A stretch of DNA of 64,000 nucleotides from an uncultured bacterium (GTDB taxonomy: Bacteria; Bacillota_I; Bacilli_A; RF39; UBA660): assembly GCA_905216155.1 (NCBI GenBank), contig CAJMSU010000003.1, positions 11,064 through 75,063 on the forward strand, given 5' to 3'. Positions 43,063 through 53,490 of the stretch are shown piece by piece. Below the pieces are notes generated by a model. It had not been told where the DNA came from. It searched no databases and saw only the letters and a list, made by a program, of their open reading frames with translations. The stretch's first letter is position 1. The number at the start of each line of letters is the position of its first letter. A program made the translations under genes and the position numbers.

Positions 43063-45624
43063 TTAATTTAGAAAATCATCTATTGTCATTAATCTATCAT
43101 CTATTTCTTTTAATGATATTTTTTCTTTTTTAGGTACTGGTTTTTCTTCTTCCTTAGTATTATTGTCTACATCATCACTTATCCCATCATCTTCATCACT
43201 ATATATTTCCAACTCTTTTACCAAGAAAGCATCAAATAATTCATGTTTCGTAATTTCCTTACCAGTTGAGTATCTATCACTTATTGGAAGTTCTGTTAAT
43301 TTAAGAGTATTAATTGATTCATTTTTAATTCCAATATAATTTTTAGATTCTGTTATAAATGTTTTTAATATTTGATATGGGTTTGTTTTAACTTCTCTTA
43401 ATACTAATAAACCTCTTCTAGCTCTTGTTGATAATTCAAATTCATTAAGTCTTACTCTCTTACCAGTTCCTTTTGTAGTTATAATAGTAATAAATTCATC
43501 CTTTTCCTCACTAAATTCATTTACAGAAACTAAATAATCATCTTTTAATTTCATAGCTTTAACACCAGAAGCTTTAACACCCACAACTGGTATCTCATCC
43601 ATTTTAAAACTCAAACCATAACCAGTATTTGTCGTTATAAATACATTATCCTTTGTCTCAATAAAAGCATCTATTACTTCATCATTTTCTTTTAATTTCA
43701 TACAACTAGTTGGTTTTGAATATCTAAGAAGCCTAAAGTCTTGTAACCTACTTCTTTTTATCATACCATTTTTTGTTGTAATTACTACATTTTTATCACT
43801 GTCAAATGTTTGAACAGGAATAGATGCAATTACTTGTTCAGTAGGTGAAGTTTCTATTATATTGCTTACATGTTTAGGCATATCTTTCCATTTTAAATCT
43901 GGTATCATATGAACCGGAATATGAAGATAATTTCCTTCTGATGTAAATACTAAAAGAGTATCTGTAGTATTCATTTCATATTTTCCAATAACATAATCAT
44001 TTTCCTTAATAGTTAAGTCTTCTTCATTAGATGCTTTATAACTTCTATATGAAGTTCTTTTAATATAACCATCCTTTGTTACTAATACAACTACATCTTC
44101 TTTTGGTATCATCATAGACTCATCTATCTTTATCTCAGTAATCTCTTCTTTTATATCAGTAAGTCTTTCAGTGGGATAGTCTTTTTTTACTTGTTTTAAT
44201 TCTTTTTTCATTACATATTTAAGAGCATCCTCACTACTTAAAATAGCAGTTAGTCCATTTATTCTAACTTCAAGAGCTGCCATTTCCTCTTCTAGAGCTA
44301 CTACATCAGTATTTGTTAACCTATAAAGTTGTAAAGTAACAATAGCTTCTGCTTGTTCTAATGTAAAATCAAACTCTTTAACTAAATTTTCCTTAGCGTT
44401 CGTTTTATTTTTAGATTCTCTTATTACTTTTATAACCTCATCCAAAATAGATAAACATTTAATTAATCCTTCTACTATATGAAATCTAGCTTTAGCATGT
44501 TTAAGTTCAAATTCAGTTCTTCTTTTAACAACTTCTCTTTGATGAGCGATAAAAGCATCTAAACAACCCTTTAATCCAAGTAATTTAGGTCTTCTATTTA
44601 CAATTGATACTACATTAAAGTTATAACTTATTTGCATATCAGTATTTTTTAATAAATAATTTACTATTAATTCTGCATTTGCATTTTTCTTTAAATCTAT
44701 TACTATTCTAACATCTTTAGCAGATTCATCTCTAACTTCACTTATGCCATCAATCTTTTTATCAATTCTAATATCATCCATCTTCTTTACCATATTAGCT
44801 TTATTTGCTTCAAATGGAATTTCTGTTATTATAATTGATTTTGATTTACCAGTATCTTCTATTTCATATCTACTTTTAATAATTATTCTTCCACGACCTG
44901 TTTCATAGGCTTGTTTAATACCATCTAATCCTTCTATGATTCCTCCAGTTGGAAAATCAGGACCTTTTACATATTTCATTAAAGTATCTAAACTACAATT
45001 TGGATTATCAATTCTATGAATTGTAGCATCTATCACTTCATTTAGATTATGTGGCGGAATATTTGTAGCATATCCTGCTGAAATACCTTGAGCACCATAT
45101 ACAAGTAGTGCCGGAAATCTAGCAGGTAAAACAGTAGGTTCTTCTGTAGTATCATCAAAGTTAGGAGCAAATTCTACAGTATCTTTATCAATATCGCGAA
45201 GCATTTCATTACTTATTTTAGAAAGACGAGCCTCTGTATAACGATAAGCCGCAGGAGAATCCCCATCAATAGATCCATTATTACCATGCATATCAATATA
45301 TGGAAGTCTTGTTTTCCATGGTTGACTCATACGAACCATAGCATCATATATTGATGTATCACCATGTGGATGATAATTACCTATAACATCTCCTACAGTT
45401 TTAGCACTCTTACGATATCCCTTATCATAAGTATTCTTTTCCTTATGCATAGAATATAAAATTCTTCTTTGAACTGGTTTTAACCCATCTCTAGCATCAG
45501 GAATAGCACGATCTTGAATAATATATTTTGAATATGATCCAAAACGTTCTCCCATAATATCTTCCAATGTATAATCAAATATTTTTTCAATCACTTCCTG
45601 CGTTTCTGTTTTCTTTCTTGCCAT
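43063..45624 (-). CDS. parC: DNA topoisomerase IV subunit A
   Basis: About 853 residues. The breakage-reunion domain starts DYTLEDIMGERFGSYSKYIIQDRAIPDARDGLKPVQRRIL; catalytic Tyr lies in YRYTEARLSKISN. The C-terminal beta-propeller has repeated blocks (KRTSYRSY, KRSRLQDF, KRVRLNEF). It decatenates daughter chromosomes with ParE. GyrA and ParC are similar; pairing with a ParE-like B subunit and no GyrA-box seen favour ParC. ATG 45624 is chosen, with AGGTGATAA in front. Confidence 0.92.
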   Translation of the reverse strand: MARKKTETQEVIEKIFDYTLEDIMGERFGSYSKYIIQDRAIPDARDGLKPVQRRILYSMHKEKNTYDKGYRKSAKTVGDVIGNYHPHGDTSIYDAMVRMSQPWKTRLPYIDMHGNNGSIDGDSPAAYRYTEARLSKISNEMLRDIDKDTVEFAPNFDDTTEEPTVLPARFPALLVYGAQGISAGYATNIPPHNLNEVIDATIHRIDNPNCSLDTLMKYVKGPDFPTGGIIEGLDGIKQAYETGRGRIIIKSRYEIEDTGKSKSIIITEIPFEANKANMVKKMDDIRIDKKIDGISEVRDESAKDVRIVIDLKKNANAELIVNYLLKNTDMQISYNFNVVSIVNRRPKLLGLKGCLDAFIAHQREVVKRRTEFELKHAKARFHIVEGLIKCLSILDEVIKVIRESKNKTNAKENLVKEFDFTLEQAEAIVTLQLYRLTNTDVVALEEEMAALEVRINGLTAILSSEDALKYVMKKELKQVKKDYPTERLTDIKEEITEIKIDESMMIPKEDVVVLVTKDGYIKRTSYRSYKASNEEDLTIKENDYVIGKYEMNTTDTLLVFTSEGNYLHIPVHMIPDLKWKDMPKHVSNIIETSPTEQVIASIPVQTFDSDKNVVITTKNGMIKRSRLQDFRLLRYSKPTSCMKLKENDEVIDAFIETKDNVFITTNTGYGLSFKMDEIPVVGVKASGVKAMKLKDDYLVSVNEFSEEKDEFITIITTKGTGKRVRLNEFELSTRARRGLLVLREVKTNPYQILKTFITESKNYIGIKNESINTLKLTELPISDRYSTGKEITKHELFDAFLVKELEIYSDEDDGISDDVDNNTKEEEKPVPKKEKISLKEIDDRLMTIDDFLN

Positions 45625-45645
45625 TTTTATCACCTAACTTCTCAT

Positions 45646-47547
45646 TTATATTTGAAAATCATCTTCTAATGAAAATTCAACATTTTCTTCAATCCATTCT
45701 TTACGAGGAGGAACATCATCCCCCATAAGAACTGATACTCTTTTTTCTGCAAGCTGAGCATCTTCTATATTTACTCTTATTAATGTTCTAGAACCAGGGT
45801 GCATTGTAGTTTCACAAAGTTGATCAGCGTTCATTTCACCAAGTCCTTTATATCTTTGTATTTCACATTTTTTACCCTTTGATTTTTCTTTCATTTCTTC
45901 TATTGTATAAGCATATTCTATATTTTTACCACTTTGGATTTTAAATAATGGTGGCAACGCAACAAAAAGTCTTCCGTCCTCTATTAATGGTCGCATATAA
46001 CGATAGAAAAATGTTAAAAGCAAACATTGAATATGTCCACCATCTTCATCAGCATCGCTCATTATAATAACCTTTTTATATTCACAATCGTTTATATCAA
46101 AATTAGAGCCATATCCAGCACCAATAGTATATATCATAGTATTTATTTCTTCATTTTTTAAAATATCTTCTTCTTTAGTCTTTTCTGTATTTAAAACCTT
46201 ACCACGTAATGGAAGTATAGCCTGATAACGTCTATCACGGCCCTGTTTTGCAGAACCACCTGCTGAATCACCCTCGACCAAAAATAATTCTTTTTTTGTC
46301 TTATCTTTACTTTGAGCTGGTGCAAGTTTTCCTGATAAGCTTCTTTCTTTTGAACTCTTCTTAGTTCCTTTTCTAGCTTCTTCCCTTGCTTTTCTAGCAG
46401 CCTCTCTCGCTATTTTACTACGTAAACTCTTATTAATAATTTCTGTTGCAATCTTTTTATTTTCCTCTAAAAACACTCTTAATTGATCTGTAACAATTGA
46501 CTCAACAGCAACACGTGCTCCAGGCGTTCCTAGTTTACCTTTTGTTTGTCCTTCAAATTGAAGTATTCCTTCTGGTATTTTTAAACTAATAACGGCAGTT
46601 AATCCTTCTCTTACATCGCTTCCTTCTAATGATTTTTCCTTTCCCTTAATAAAACCATTTGATTTAGCATAATCATTAAAGACTCTAGTAAGAGCTGTTT
46701 TAAATCCAACCTCGTGTGTACCACCATCTATTGTTTTAACATTATTAACAAAACTTACTATATTATCATTATAAGAATCAGTATATTGCATAGAAATATC
46801 AACTTCCATTTTATCTTTCATACCAGATATTGATAAGACATTATGTAAAGCATTTTTTCCTTTATTTAAATCCTCTACAAACTCTTCAATTCCTCTTTCA
46901 TAATGATATATAGCACTTCTTTCATCCTCTTCATCAACAACTTCTATTGTAATACCTTTTAATAAGAAGGCAGATTCTTGCATCCTCTCACATATAGTAG
47001 TAAATGAAAAGTTAGTAGTAGAAAATATTTCATCATCAGGTAAAAATCTAACAGTAGTACCAGTTTTATTTGTTTTACCTATTTTCTTAAGTGGAACTGC
47101 TACCTTACCACCATTTTCAAATTTTATATAATATTCTTCCTTATCACGTTTTATTGTAACTTCCATCCATTTTGATAATGCATTAACAACACTTGATCCA
47201 ACTCCATGAAGACCACCAGATACCTTATATCCTTCACTTTCAAATTTACCACCAGCATGAAGTACAGTAAAAATAACCTCTGGAGTTGATTTACCAGACG
47301 CATGCATACCTGTTGGAAGACCTCTACCATGATCTTCTACACTTACTGATTTATCAGAATGAATTATAATTTTTATATAGTCACCAAAACCATTTATAGC
47401 CTCATCTATTGAATTATCAACAATTTCCCATACTAAATGATGAAGCCCTCTTTTATCAGTTGAACCTATATACATACCAGGTCTTTTTCTTACTGCTTCT
47501 AATCCCTCTAAAACTTTAATTGAAGAATCATCATATTTTAATGCCAT
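45646..47547 (-). CDS. parE: DNA topoisomerase IV subunit B
   Basis: 633 residues from ATG 47547, which has GGAGTGATAA ahead; a longer frame from 47622 adds an implausible hydrophobic extension. ATPase motifs are LVWEIVDNSIDEAINGFGD and DHGRGLPTGMHASG plus GLHGVGSSVVNALS. The TOPRIM domain has LFLVEGDSAGGSAKQGRDR and IIMSDADEDGGHI. Works with ParC at the chromosome dimer/catenane stage. The parE-parC order is that of many Firmicutes. Confidence 0.94.
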   Translation of the reverse strand: MALKYDDSSIKVLEGLEAVRKRPGMYIGSTDKRGLHHLVWEIVDNSIDEAINGFGDYIKIIIHSDKSVSVEDHGRGLPTGMHASGKSTPEVIFTVLHAGGKFESEGYKVSGGLHGVGSSVVNALSKWMEVTIKRDKEEYYIKFENGGKVAVPLKKIGKTNKTGTTVRFLPDDEIFSTTNFSFTTICERMQESAFLLKGITIEVVDEEDERSAIYHYERGIEEFVEDLNKGKNALHNVLSISGMKDKMEVDISMQYTDSYNDNIVSFVNNVKTIDGGTHEVGFKTALTRVFNDYAKSNGFIKGKEKSLEGSDVREGLTAVISLKIPEGILQFEGQTKGKLGTPGARVAVESIVTDQLRVFLEENKKIATEIINKSLRSKIAREAARKAREEARKGTKKSSKERSLSGKLAPAQSKDKTKKELFLVEGDSAGGSAKQGRDRRYQAILPLRGKVLNTEKTKEEDILKNEEINTMIYTIGAGYGSNFDINDCEYKKVIIMSDADEDGGHIQCLLLTFFYRYMRPLIEDGRLFVALPPLFKIQSGKNIEYAYTIEEMKEKSKGKKCEIQRYKGLGEMNADQLCETTMHPGSRTLIRVNIEDAQLAEKRVSVLMGDDVPPRKEWIEENVEFSLEDDFQI

Positions 47548-47669
47548 ATTTATCACTCCTAATATTTCCCTATCTCCTATTATAACCAAAAAACAAGCCA
47601 TTTTCAAATAAACTTTTAACAAATAAGCAAAAAAAATAAAGAAGCATCAACTAAGACTTCATTATTTTA

Positions 47670-49157
47670 CTACTTTATTTTTTTCTTAAAATCATTATAA
47701 CTATGACTAAGATTTATTATATTTGGATAAACAATTGCCTTTAATAAAGGAAATTTTTCCATTAAATCATAAGCATTTGTTCCATAATAACATTCATCTA
47801 ATTCTGCCAAAGAAATTAAATCTAATAATAGTTTTTCCTCATTTTCTTTTCTATAGTTTGTAATATACTCATAATTAATATCATATTCATCCACTAAAAA
47901 CTGAGTATATAACTCTTCCATTTCTAAAAAATCACCTATAAAATCATCACTATAATTAGCATTATCATAATAATTCGTAATAATATTTTCAACTATTATA
48001 AAAAGTGATATGTTCTCATCTACTGAAATATTATTTTTCTTAGTATATGTTATCATTTGTTTTAATACCTTTTTAAAAATATCAAGCTTATAATTATTAC
48101 CAACTAACTGTCTCATATTACTAGAAGTACTAAAATTATTTTTAAAATTAGTTCTTTTATATTTAGAATCAATTGCGTATATAATTTTATATAATAATTG
48201 AACATCACTATAATCACACGTATCACAATATTCATAAAATTTATCATAATCAGTATCAAATATGCACTCATAATAATCATATATATTTTTATTATTAAAT
48301 AAACCTAATAAAATTATTAGTGCCTCATCTATTCTTTCCTCAGAATAAGTATAATCACTATAATCACTCATTTTGTATCCTTCTACATTATATAATTCTG
48401 ACTCCGCTGCTGACTCTTCTAAAGAAGAAAATGAATTATATGAAAACGTTAAATTACTATACTTTTGTGTTTTACATGAACAAATTTCTTCTCTTGCATG
48501 ATTAATTTCATGTGCTAATGTTAATTCTACATATTTATTAATATCTTCATTGCCATATGTTTTATATATTTCATCTAAATATATTAATATCAAATTTTCA
48601 TCTGGTACATACTTACCTAAACAATCAGTTTCCTCATTTAAGCACAATATTTTCAATCCCTCTATTTTATGCATATCTTCATCTATATCATTTTTACTAT
48701 TATAAATAATATTAGTTAAAATATTTTTTAACATATTTTTAGCATTAAAATCACTAGTTTCAAAAAATGAATAGGCACATACATTATTATTATCTAAATA
48801 AAAAGATGTATTATCAATAATTTTTTCAACAACACCATTTATATCACCATCAAAGCTGACTTCACACGAATCATCATTTTCAATAGAACGTTTATAAATA
48901 TATTCTATTTCATCCTTTTTTTGATAATATTCTTGATATGGATATACTACATCAATATCATCAATTTCATCAGAAAATGTTTTATATATATCACGTTGAT
49001 CCAATTCTTTTTCAGTATCATGTTCTAATACATATGAAGTATCAATATCTTCACTAATTTTTTCATCATTACAACCAGTAAGCGTTACAGAAAGTGTAGT
49101 AGCAATAGATAATGCTAGTAATTTATTTTTTAATTTTATAAGTTCATTCTTTGTCAT
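47670..49157 (-). CDS. Lipoprotein with HExxH motif, candidate metallopeptidase
   Basis: 495 residues. Signal peptide with a lipobox (TTLSVTLTGC, Cys about 29). Near residue 215 LTLAHEINHAREE carries HExxH, and the second Glu needed by gluzincins may be in LEESAAESE about 25-30 residues on. The rest is a Tyr/Asp-rich helical region. So a cell-surface zinc peptidase is plausible but unproven. It is immediately upstream of parE on the same strand with an imperfect hairpin between. No homolog named. Confidence 0.7.
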   Translation of the reverse strand: MTKNELIKLKNKLLALSIATTLSVTLTGCNDEKISEDIDTSYVLEHDTEKELDQRDIYKTFSDEIDDIDVVYPYQEYYQKKDEIEYIYKRSIENDDSCEVSFDGDINGVVEKIIDNTSFYLDNNNVCAYSFFETSDFNAKNMLKNILTNIIYNSKNDIDEDMHKIEGLKILCLNEETDCLGKYVPDENLILIYLDEIYKTYGNEDINKYVELTLAHEINHAREEICSCKTQKYSNLTFSYNSFSSLEESAAESELYNVEGYKMSDYSDYTYSEERIDEALIILLGLFNNKNIYDYYECIFDTDYDKFYEYCDTCDYSDVQLLYKIIYAIDSKYKRTNFKNNFSTSSNMRQLVGNNYKLDIFKKVLKQMITYTKKNNISVDENISLFIIVENIITNYYDNANYSDDFIGDFLEMEELYTQFLVDEYDINYEYITNYRKENEEKLLLDLISLAELDECYYGTNAYDLMEKFPLLKAIVYPNIINLSHSYNDFKKKIK

Positions 49158-49262
49158 AATATATCCCCTTACAAGTCACATATTATAACATTTTCTATAA
49201 AAAAATAAAAGAGATATTTATCATTAAATTATAATATATAAATTTAAATTCTATATAGCATG

Positions 49263-49299
49263 AAAAAATGAAAACTAAAAATATTAATTTTCATTTTTT
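49263..49299 (-). terminator. Terminator of the alaS-holA operon
   Basis: A 12-bp A/T stem (AAAAAATGAAAA / TTTTCATTTTTT) directly after the holA stop on the minus strand, with a T run. Confidence 0.7.
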
Positions 49300-49309
49300 A
49301 TAGTCTAAC

Positions 49310-50251
49310 TCAACAATAATTTAAAATAAAAAGTTCAATTAAAAATTTATTATCTACATCACTTGTCTTCATCTTTAAATCTATATTTGCCAGTCTTTGC
49401 ATTAAAAATAATAATTCAGCTTCACTATAATATCTAGTTAATTCAAGCGTTTTAGTTATTCTATATGGTTTTTCAGCTAAAACACTTGCAATTTCATTAC
49501 TAGACATATTTCTTTTACTTAATATCTTAGTTTGATAAATTATTCTAAACTGACTACCTAAAAGCCCTAAAAGAGAAATTGAATCCACATAATTATCAAC
49601 TAATTCTCTATATTTTTTTAAAGCATTACTTTTATTTTTTGAAGCTAAATTTCTAACAAAATCAAATGTTAAATCCATAGAATCAGCATGCTTTTTTATA
49701 ACCATCAAAGATATATCACTTAAAAGTATCTCTTTTTCAGCTGCCTTGAAGTTAATTAATTTATTGCATTCATTATCAATTTTAGTAATATCATCCAAAC
49801 AAAGTTCATGAATTTTTTTTACTACACCATTTTCTAACTTATAATCACTTAGTTTTTGTTTTATATAATTTTCTGGATTTATTGATACTAAAATATATTC
49901 TAACTTTTTCTTTAAATCTTTTGTCAGTTTTTTTGTATTATTTAGTTTTTTTGATGTAACAATCAATAAATTATCACTAACAGTATTATCTAAATAAGTC
50001 ATAAAATGTTTATATAAATCTTTGTTACTATCTATACTAAAACTATCTATATTATTAATAATTACAACTTTTTTATTTGAAAACAAACCATAAGTATCCA
50101 AATCTTCTAAAGCCCTATCAAATTCATCCTCAACTACATCATAATTACTAATAGGAGCATCTAAAAAATTAGTCTTTTTTATTATTTCTTCTATTTTTAT
50201 TTTTAGTGACTTACTATCACTTGACTCAATTAAATAATTATATGATGTCAT
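49310..50251 (-). CDS. holA: DNA polymerase III subunit delta
   Basis: 313 residues. N-terminal TSYNYLIESSDSKSLKIKIEEI, the KVVIINNIDSF region and the C-terminal SLLGLLGSQFRIIYQTKIL..NMSSNEIASVLAEKPYRITKTLELTRYYSEAELLFLMQRLANIDLKMK are typical of HolA. It is the clamp-loader subunit that opens the beta clamp. The start overlaps the end of alaS by 14 nt, so it is translationally coupled to it. Last gene of the T-box operon. Confidence 0.92.
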   Translation of the reverse strand: MTSYNYLIESSDSKSLKIKIEEIIKKTNFLDAPISNYDVVEDEFDRALEDLDTYGLFSNKKVVIINNIDSFSIDSNKDLYKHFMTYLDNTVSDNLLIVTSKKLNNTKKLTKDLKKKLEYILVSINPENYIKQKLSDYKLENGVVKKIHELCLDDITKIDNECNKLINFKAAEKEILLSDISLMVIKKHADSMDLTFDFVRNLASKNKSNALKKYRELVDNYVDSISLLGLLGSQFRIIYQTKILSKRNMSSNEIASVLAEKPYRITKTLELTRYYSEAELLFLMQRLANIDLKMKTSDVDNKFLIELFILNYC

Positions 50252-52934
50252 TTACTAAAACCTTTTCTACATGTTTAAACACTTCTGGAAGATATTCTTT
50301 TGTTTTTCCTCCGCCTTGAGCAAAAGTTTTACTACCTCCACCATTTCCTAAAGAAGATACTGACGCATCTTTAACTAATAATCCAGCATTAACAAAACAA
50401 TTACTACGTGCTATAAAGTTAACTGATGAATCTTCCTTAACATTAGCAAAGAAAATTAATCCAGGTTTCATTTCATTAATTAAACTATCAGCAATTGCCT
50501 TAAGGAAACTAATATCTTTATTAAAAGTTTGCATAATTAAAGCCTTTGTACCATTATAATCTTTTATTTTATCTCTATATGAGTCCAAATTATTTAATGC
50601 TTGCTTCATCTTTGCATCTTCAAATGCTTTTTCTAATGTTTTAACCTCACTATGAACATATTGTAGTTCATTTCTATTAAATATAATATCTTTATATGAA
50701 GTCGGTTTAGAATTATCTATATCAACATCGAAATCCAAACTAATTCCAAGCTCTTTTGCCTCATCTAATATAGTTTTAGCTTTCATTAATAATTTTATCA
50801 TTTCATCATTATAAGGTTTTATAGTATCAAATAATGTATCAGAAACCTTTGCTCCAGTTACAGCTTCTATTCTATATAAATTACTTCCTTTTGATTCACA
50901 TGAATATATTGCAAAGTTTTTAATATCTGATGTATTAGTAGCATGTGTACCACCACATAATTCAATAGATTTACCAATTTTTACAACTCTTACCATATCA
51001 CCATACTTTTCACTAAATAAAGCCATAGCACCCATCTCTTTTGCTTTGTCTATTGGTAAAATTTCAGTAGACACTATTAAATTTTGTGAAATCATATCAT
51101 TAATAAATTTTTCTACCTCAACAACTTCATCATCACTTAATTTTTTAGGATAAGTAAAGTCAAATCTAAGTTTTTCATCATCAACATAACTACCAGCTTG
51201 CTTAATATCTTTAGATACAACCTGTTGTAAAGCATATTGTAGAATATGAACACTAGAGTGATTTGCTTGTATTTTCTTCCTTCTATCTTGATCTAATACT
51301 AATTCTACAGTATCACCAATATTAATAACACCATCTAATAATTTAACTTTATGAATATGTTGACCATTAGGTCCCTTAAAAACATCTAAAACACGTCCTC
51401 TAAATGATGGCCCTATAATCATACCAGTATCACTAACTTGACCACCTGAAGTTGCAAAAAAACAGGTTCTATCTAACGCCATATAACAATCATGATCAAT
51501 TGTATTAACTATTTCATCTTTTGAAAATATTGCAGATATATTTGTTTTTAAACGATAAATTCCATATACAAATTCAGAAGGCTTTTTATAATCTAATAAA
51601 ACCTTTTTTTGACTAGCCATAGAGGATTTATTTTTAGCATTTTTCTTAGCCATTTCTTTTTGTAATGTCATATATTTATCAAATTCATCTTTTGATACAC
51701 TATATCCCACTTCAGTTAAATATTCTTGAGTAAGTTCATATGGAAAACCATATGTATCATATAATTTAAATGCATCTTCTCCACTAATCTTTCCATCAAT
51801 TGACTCATTTACTAATTCCTTTAATCTTCTCTCTCCTGCTTCTAATGTTTTCAAAAATAAGTTTTCCTCATTCATTACTAAAACTTCAATTTCTCCTTGC
51901 ATATCTATTAAATAAGGGTAAGCTTTCTTCATAGCATCAATAACATCACTTACTATTTTATACATAAAAGGTCCATTTAATCCCATAGTCCTACCAAACC
52001 TAACACTTCTTCTTAAAAGTCTTCTAAGAACATAACCACGACCAGTATTTTCAAAATAAGCTCCATCTGCTAAAGCAAAAGTAATTGTTCTTATATGATC
52101 AGCAATTATTTTAATTTCTTTTTGACCAGTATATTTAGCATTAATTAATTTTTCAATATGAGCAATAATTGGTGTATATAAATCAGTTTCAAATGTTGAG
52201 TCAACTCCTTGAAAAATAGTACACCATCTCTCAAGACCAGCACCTGTATCTATATTCTTACTAGGAAGTTCTTGATAATCTCTGCGATCTACACCTGGTT
52301 TTGAATTATATTGACTAAATACATTATTCCATATTTCTACATAACGTTCCTGTTCATCATCATTTTTAAATTTTTCTAAAGCATCTCCCTTAGGATCATA
52401 TTTTTCTCCTCTATCAAAAAATATTTCAGAATCAGGTCCACAAGGTCCTTCACCAATTTCCCAGAAATTGCCTTCAAGTTTTATTATATGATCTTCACTC
52501 ATTCCTAAAGATAACCATTTGTCATATGCAACCTTATCTTCAGTATAAACTGTAACATAAAGTAAATCCTTATCTATATCAAACCATTTACTACCAGTTA
52601 ATATTTCATAAGCAAACTCTAAAGCTTCTTCTTTGAAATAATCACCAACAGAAAAATTTCCCATCATTTCGAAAAAGGTTAAATGTCTTTTTGTAACACC
52701 TACATTTTCTATATCATTAGTACGAATACATTTTTGAATATTTACAATTCTTCTAGACACAGGAACCTCAGTTCCATCAAAATATTTCTTCAAAGGTGTA
52801 ACACCAGCATTTACCCATAACAGGCTATCATCATTAACAGGTATAAGAGAAGCACTCTCAAATTTTTTATGTTTTTTTCCTTCAAAAAACTTAAACCACA
52901 TATTTCTAATTTCATCATGACTCATATATCTCAT
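50238..52934 (-). CDS. alaS: Alanyl-tRNA synthetase
   Basis: About 898 residues. Class II catalytic core begins EIRNMWFKFFEGKKHKKFESASLIPVNDDSLLWVNAGVTPLK; tRNA-editing domain shows NHSSVHILQ and SIELCGGTHATNTSD (Cys and His metal ligands); C-terminal C-Ala domain has NGGGSKTFAQGGG. Charges tRNA-Ala and clears misacylated Ser/Gly. ATG 52934 is chosen (GGTGAG upstream); longer GTG-type starts at 52949 overlap the preceding gene. Downstream of a tRNA-Ala T-box. Confidence 0.97.
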   Translation of the reverse strand: MRYMSHDEIRNMWFKFFEGKKHKKFESASLIPVNDDSLLWVNAGVTPLKKYFDGTEVPVSRRIVNIQKCIRTNDIENVGVTKRHLTFFEMMGNFSVGDYFKEEALEFAYEILTGSKWFDIDKDLLYVTVYTEDKVAYDKWLSLGMSEDHIIKLEGNFWEIGEGPCGPDSEIFFDRGEKYDPKGDALEKFKNDDEQERYVEIWNNVFSQYNSKPGVDRRDYQELPSKNIDTGAGLERWCTIFQGVDSTFETDLYTPIIAHIEKLINAKYTGQKEIKIIADHIRTITFALADGAYFENTGRGYVLRRLLRRSVRFGRTMGLNGPFMYKIVSDVIDAMKKAYPYLIDMQGEIEVLVMNEENLFLKTLEAGERRLKELVNESIDGKISGEDAFKLYDTYGFPYELTQEYLTEVGYSVSKDEFDKYMTLQKEMAKKNAKNKSSMASQKKVLLDYKKPSEFVYGIYRLKTNISAIFSKDEIVNTIDHDCYMALDRTCFFATSGGQVSDTGMIIGPSFRGRVLDVFKGPNGQHIHKVKLLDGVINIGDTVELVLDQDRRKKIQANHSSVHILQYALQQVVSKDIKQAGSYVDDEKLRFDFTYPKKLSDDEVVEVEKFINDMISQNLIVSTEILPIDKAKEMGAMALFSEKYGDMVRVVKIGKSIELCGGTHATNTSDIKNFAIYSCESKGSNLYRIEAVTGAKVSDTLFDTIKPYNDEMIKLLMKAKTILDEAKELGISLDFDVDIDNSKPTSYKDIIFNRNELQYVHSEVKTLEKAFEDAKMKQALNNLDSYRDKIKDYNGTKALIMQTFNKDISFLKAIADSLINEMKPGLIFFANVKEDSSVNFIARSNCFVNAGLLVKDASVSSLGNGGGSKTFAQGGGKTKEYLPEVFKHVEKVLVNDII

Positions 52935-52935
52935 T

Positions 52936-53490
52936 TTACATCTCACCATCCATAATACTTAAAATTTCATCTATTCTTCTATGATAATCATCAATACTTC
53001 CATTATTTAAAATAAAGTAATCTCCCATAGCAATAGGACCACCCTTATCTAGATTTTCAGTTTCTGCTATATCTCTTTTTTCTATTTCCTCTCTATTTAA
53101 AGGTCTAATCTTTCTAACTCCTACTCTTTGATATCTAATATTTTTATCATTAACAACACTTATAAGTTTTATTTTATCTTTAAATTCATTTCTTAAAACT
53201 ACATACTCATCCCATGAATAAAGTCCATCTAAAACAACATTACTATTCTTATAAGCATCTTGTATTTTTGAAAGTAACAAAATAGCCATCGCTGCCATAC
53301 CATATTCATCTCTTAAACGTTCTCTCATCATTTTTTCATTAACAGGATTGATTTCTAAATTTTCTTCTTTTAATTTATCTAAAACAACTCCACCAAAATA
53401 AATTTTTTTAAATCCTTTTTCTTCTAGATAATCAGAGGCAATACTTTTACCACTACCACTCATACCAACAACTGCAATTAATTTATTCAT
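52936..53490 (-). CDS. P-loop kinase-like protein (CoaE/AAA_18-like)
   Basis: 184 residues. P-loop VVGMSGSGKSIASDYLEE (about 8-25), a Walker B-like VVLDGLYSWDE, and a lid with KIRPLNREEIEKRDIAE, all typical of small nucleoside or dephospho-CoA-kinase-like proteins (the DGLYSWDEY.vLR pattern is of the archaeal-type CoaE-like/UPF0200 group). The substrate cannot be told. Lies between the other P-loop gene (4-nt overlap) and alaS (1 bp) in the T-box operon. Confidence 0.7.
   Translation of the reverse strand: MNKLIAVVGMSGSGKSIASDYLEEKGFKKIYFGGVVLDKLKEENLEINPVNEKMMRERLRDEYGMAAMAILLLSKIQDAYKNSNVVLDGLYSWDEYVVLRNEFKDKIKLISVVNDKNIRYQRVGVRKIRPLNREEIEKRDIAETENLDKGGPIAMGDYFILNNGSIDDYHRRIDEILSIMDGEM

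Noticed and set aside
47622..47650. Strong terminator between the metallopeptidase-like gene and parE
   Set aside because: The candidate stem (GAAGTC.../...GATGCTTC) is imperfect with mismatches, so it is not listed as a terminator.
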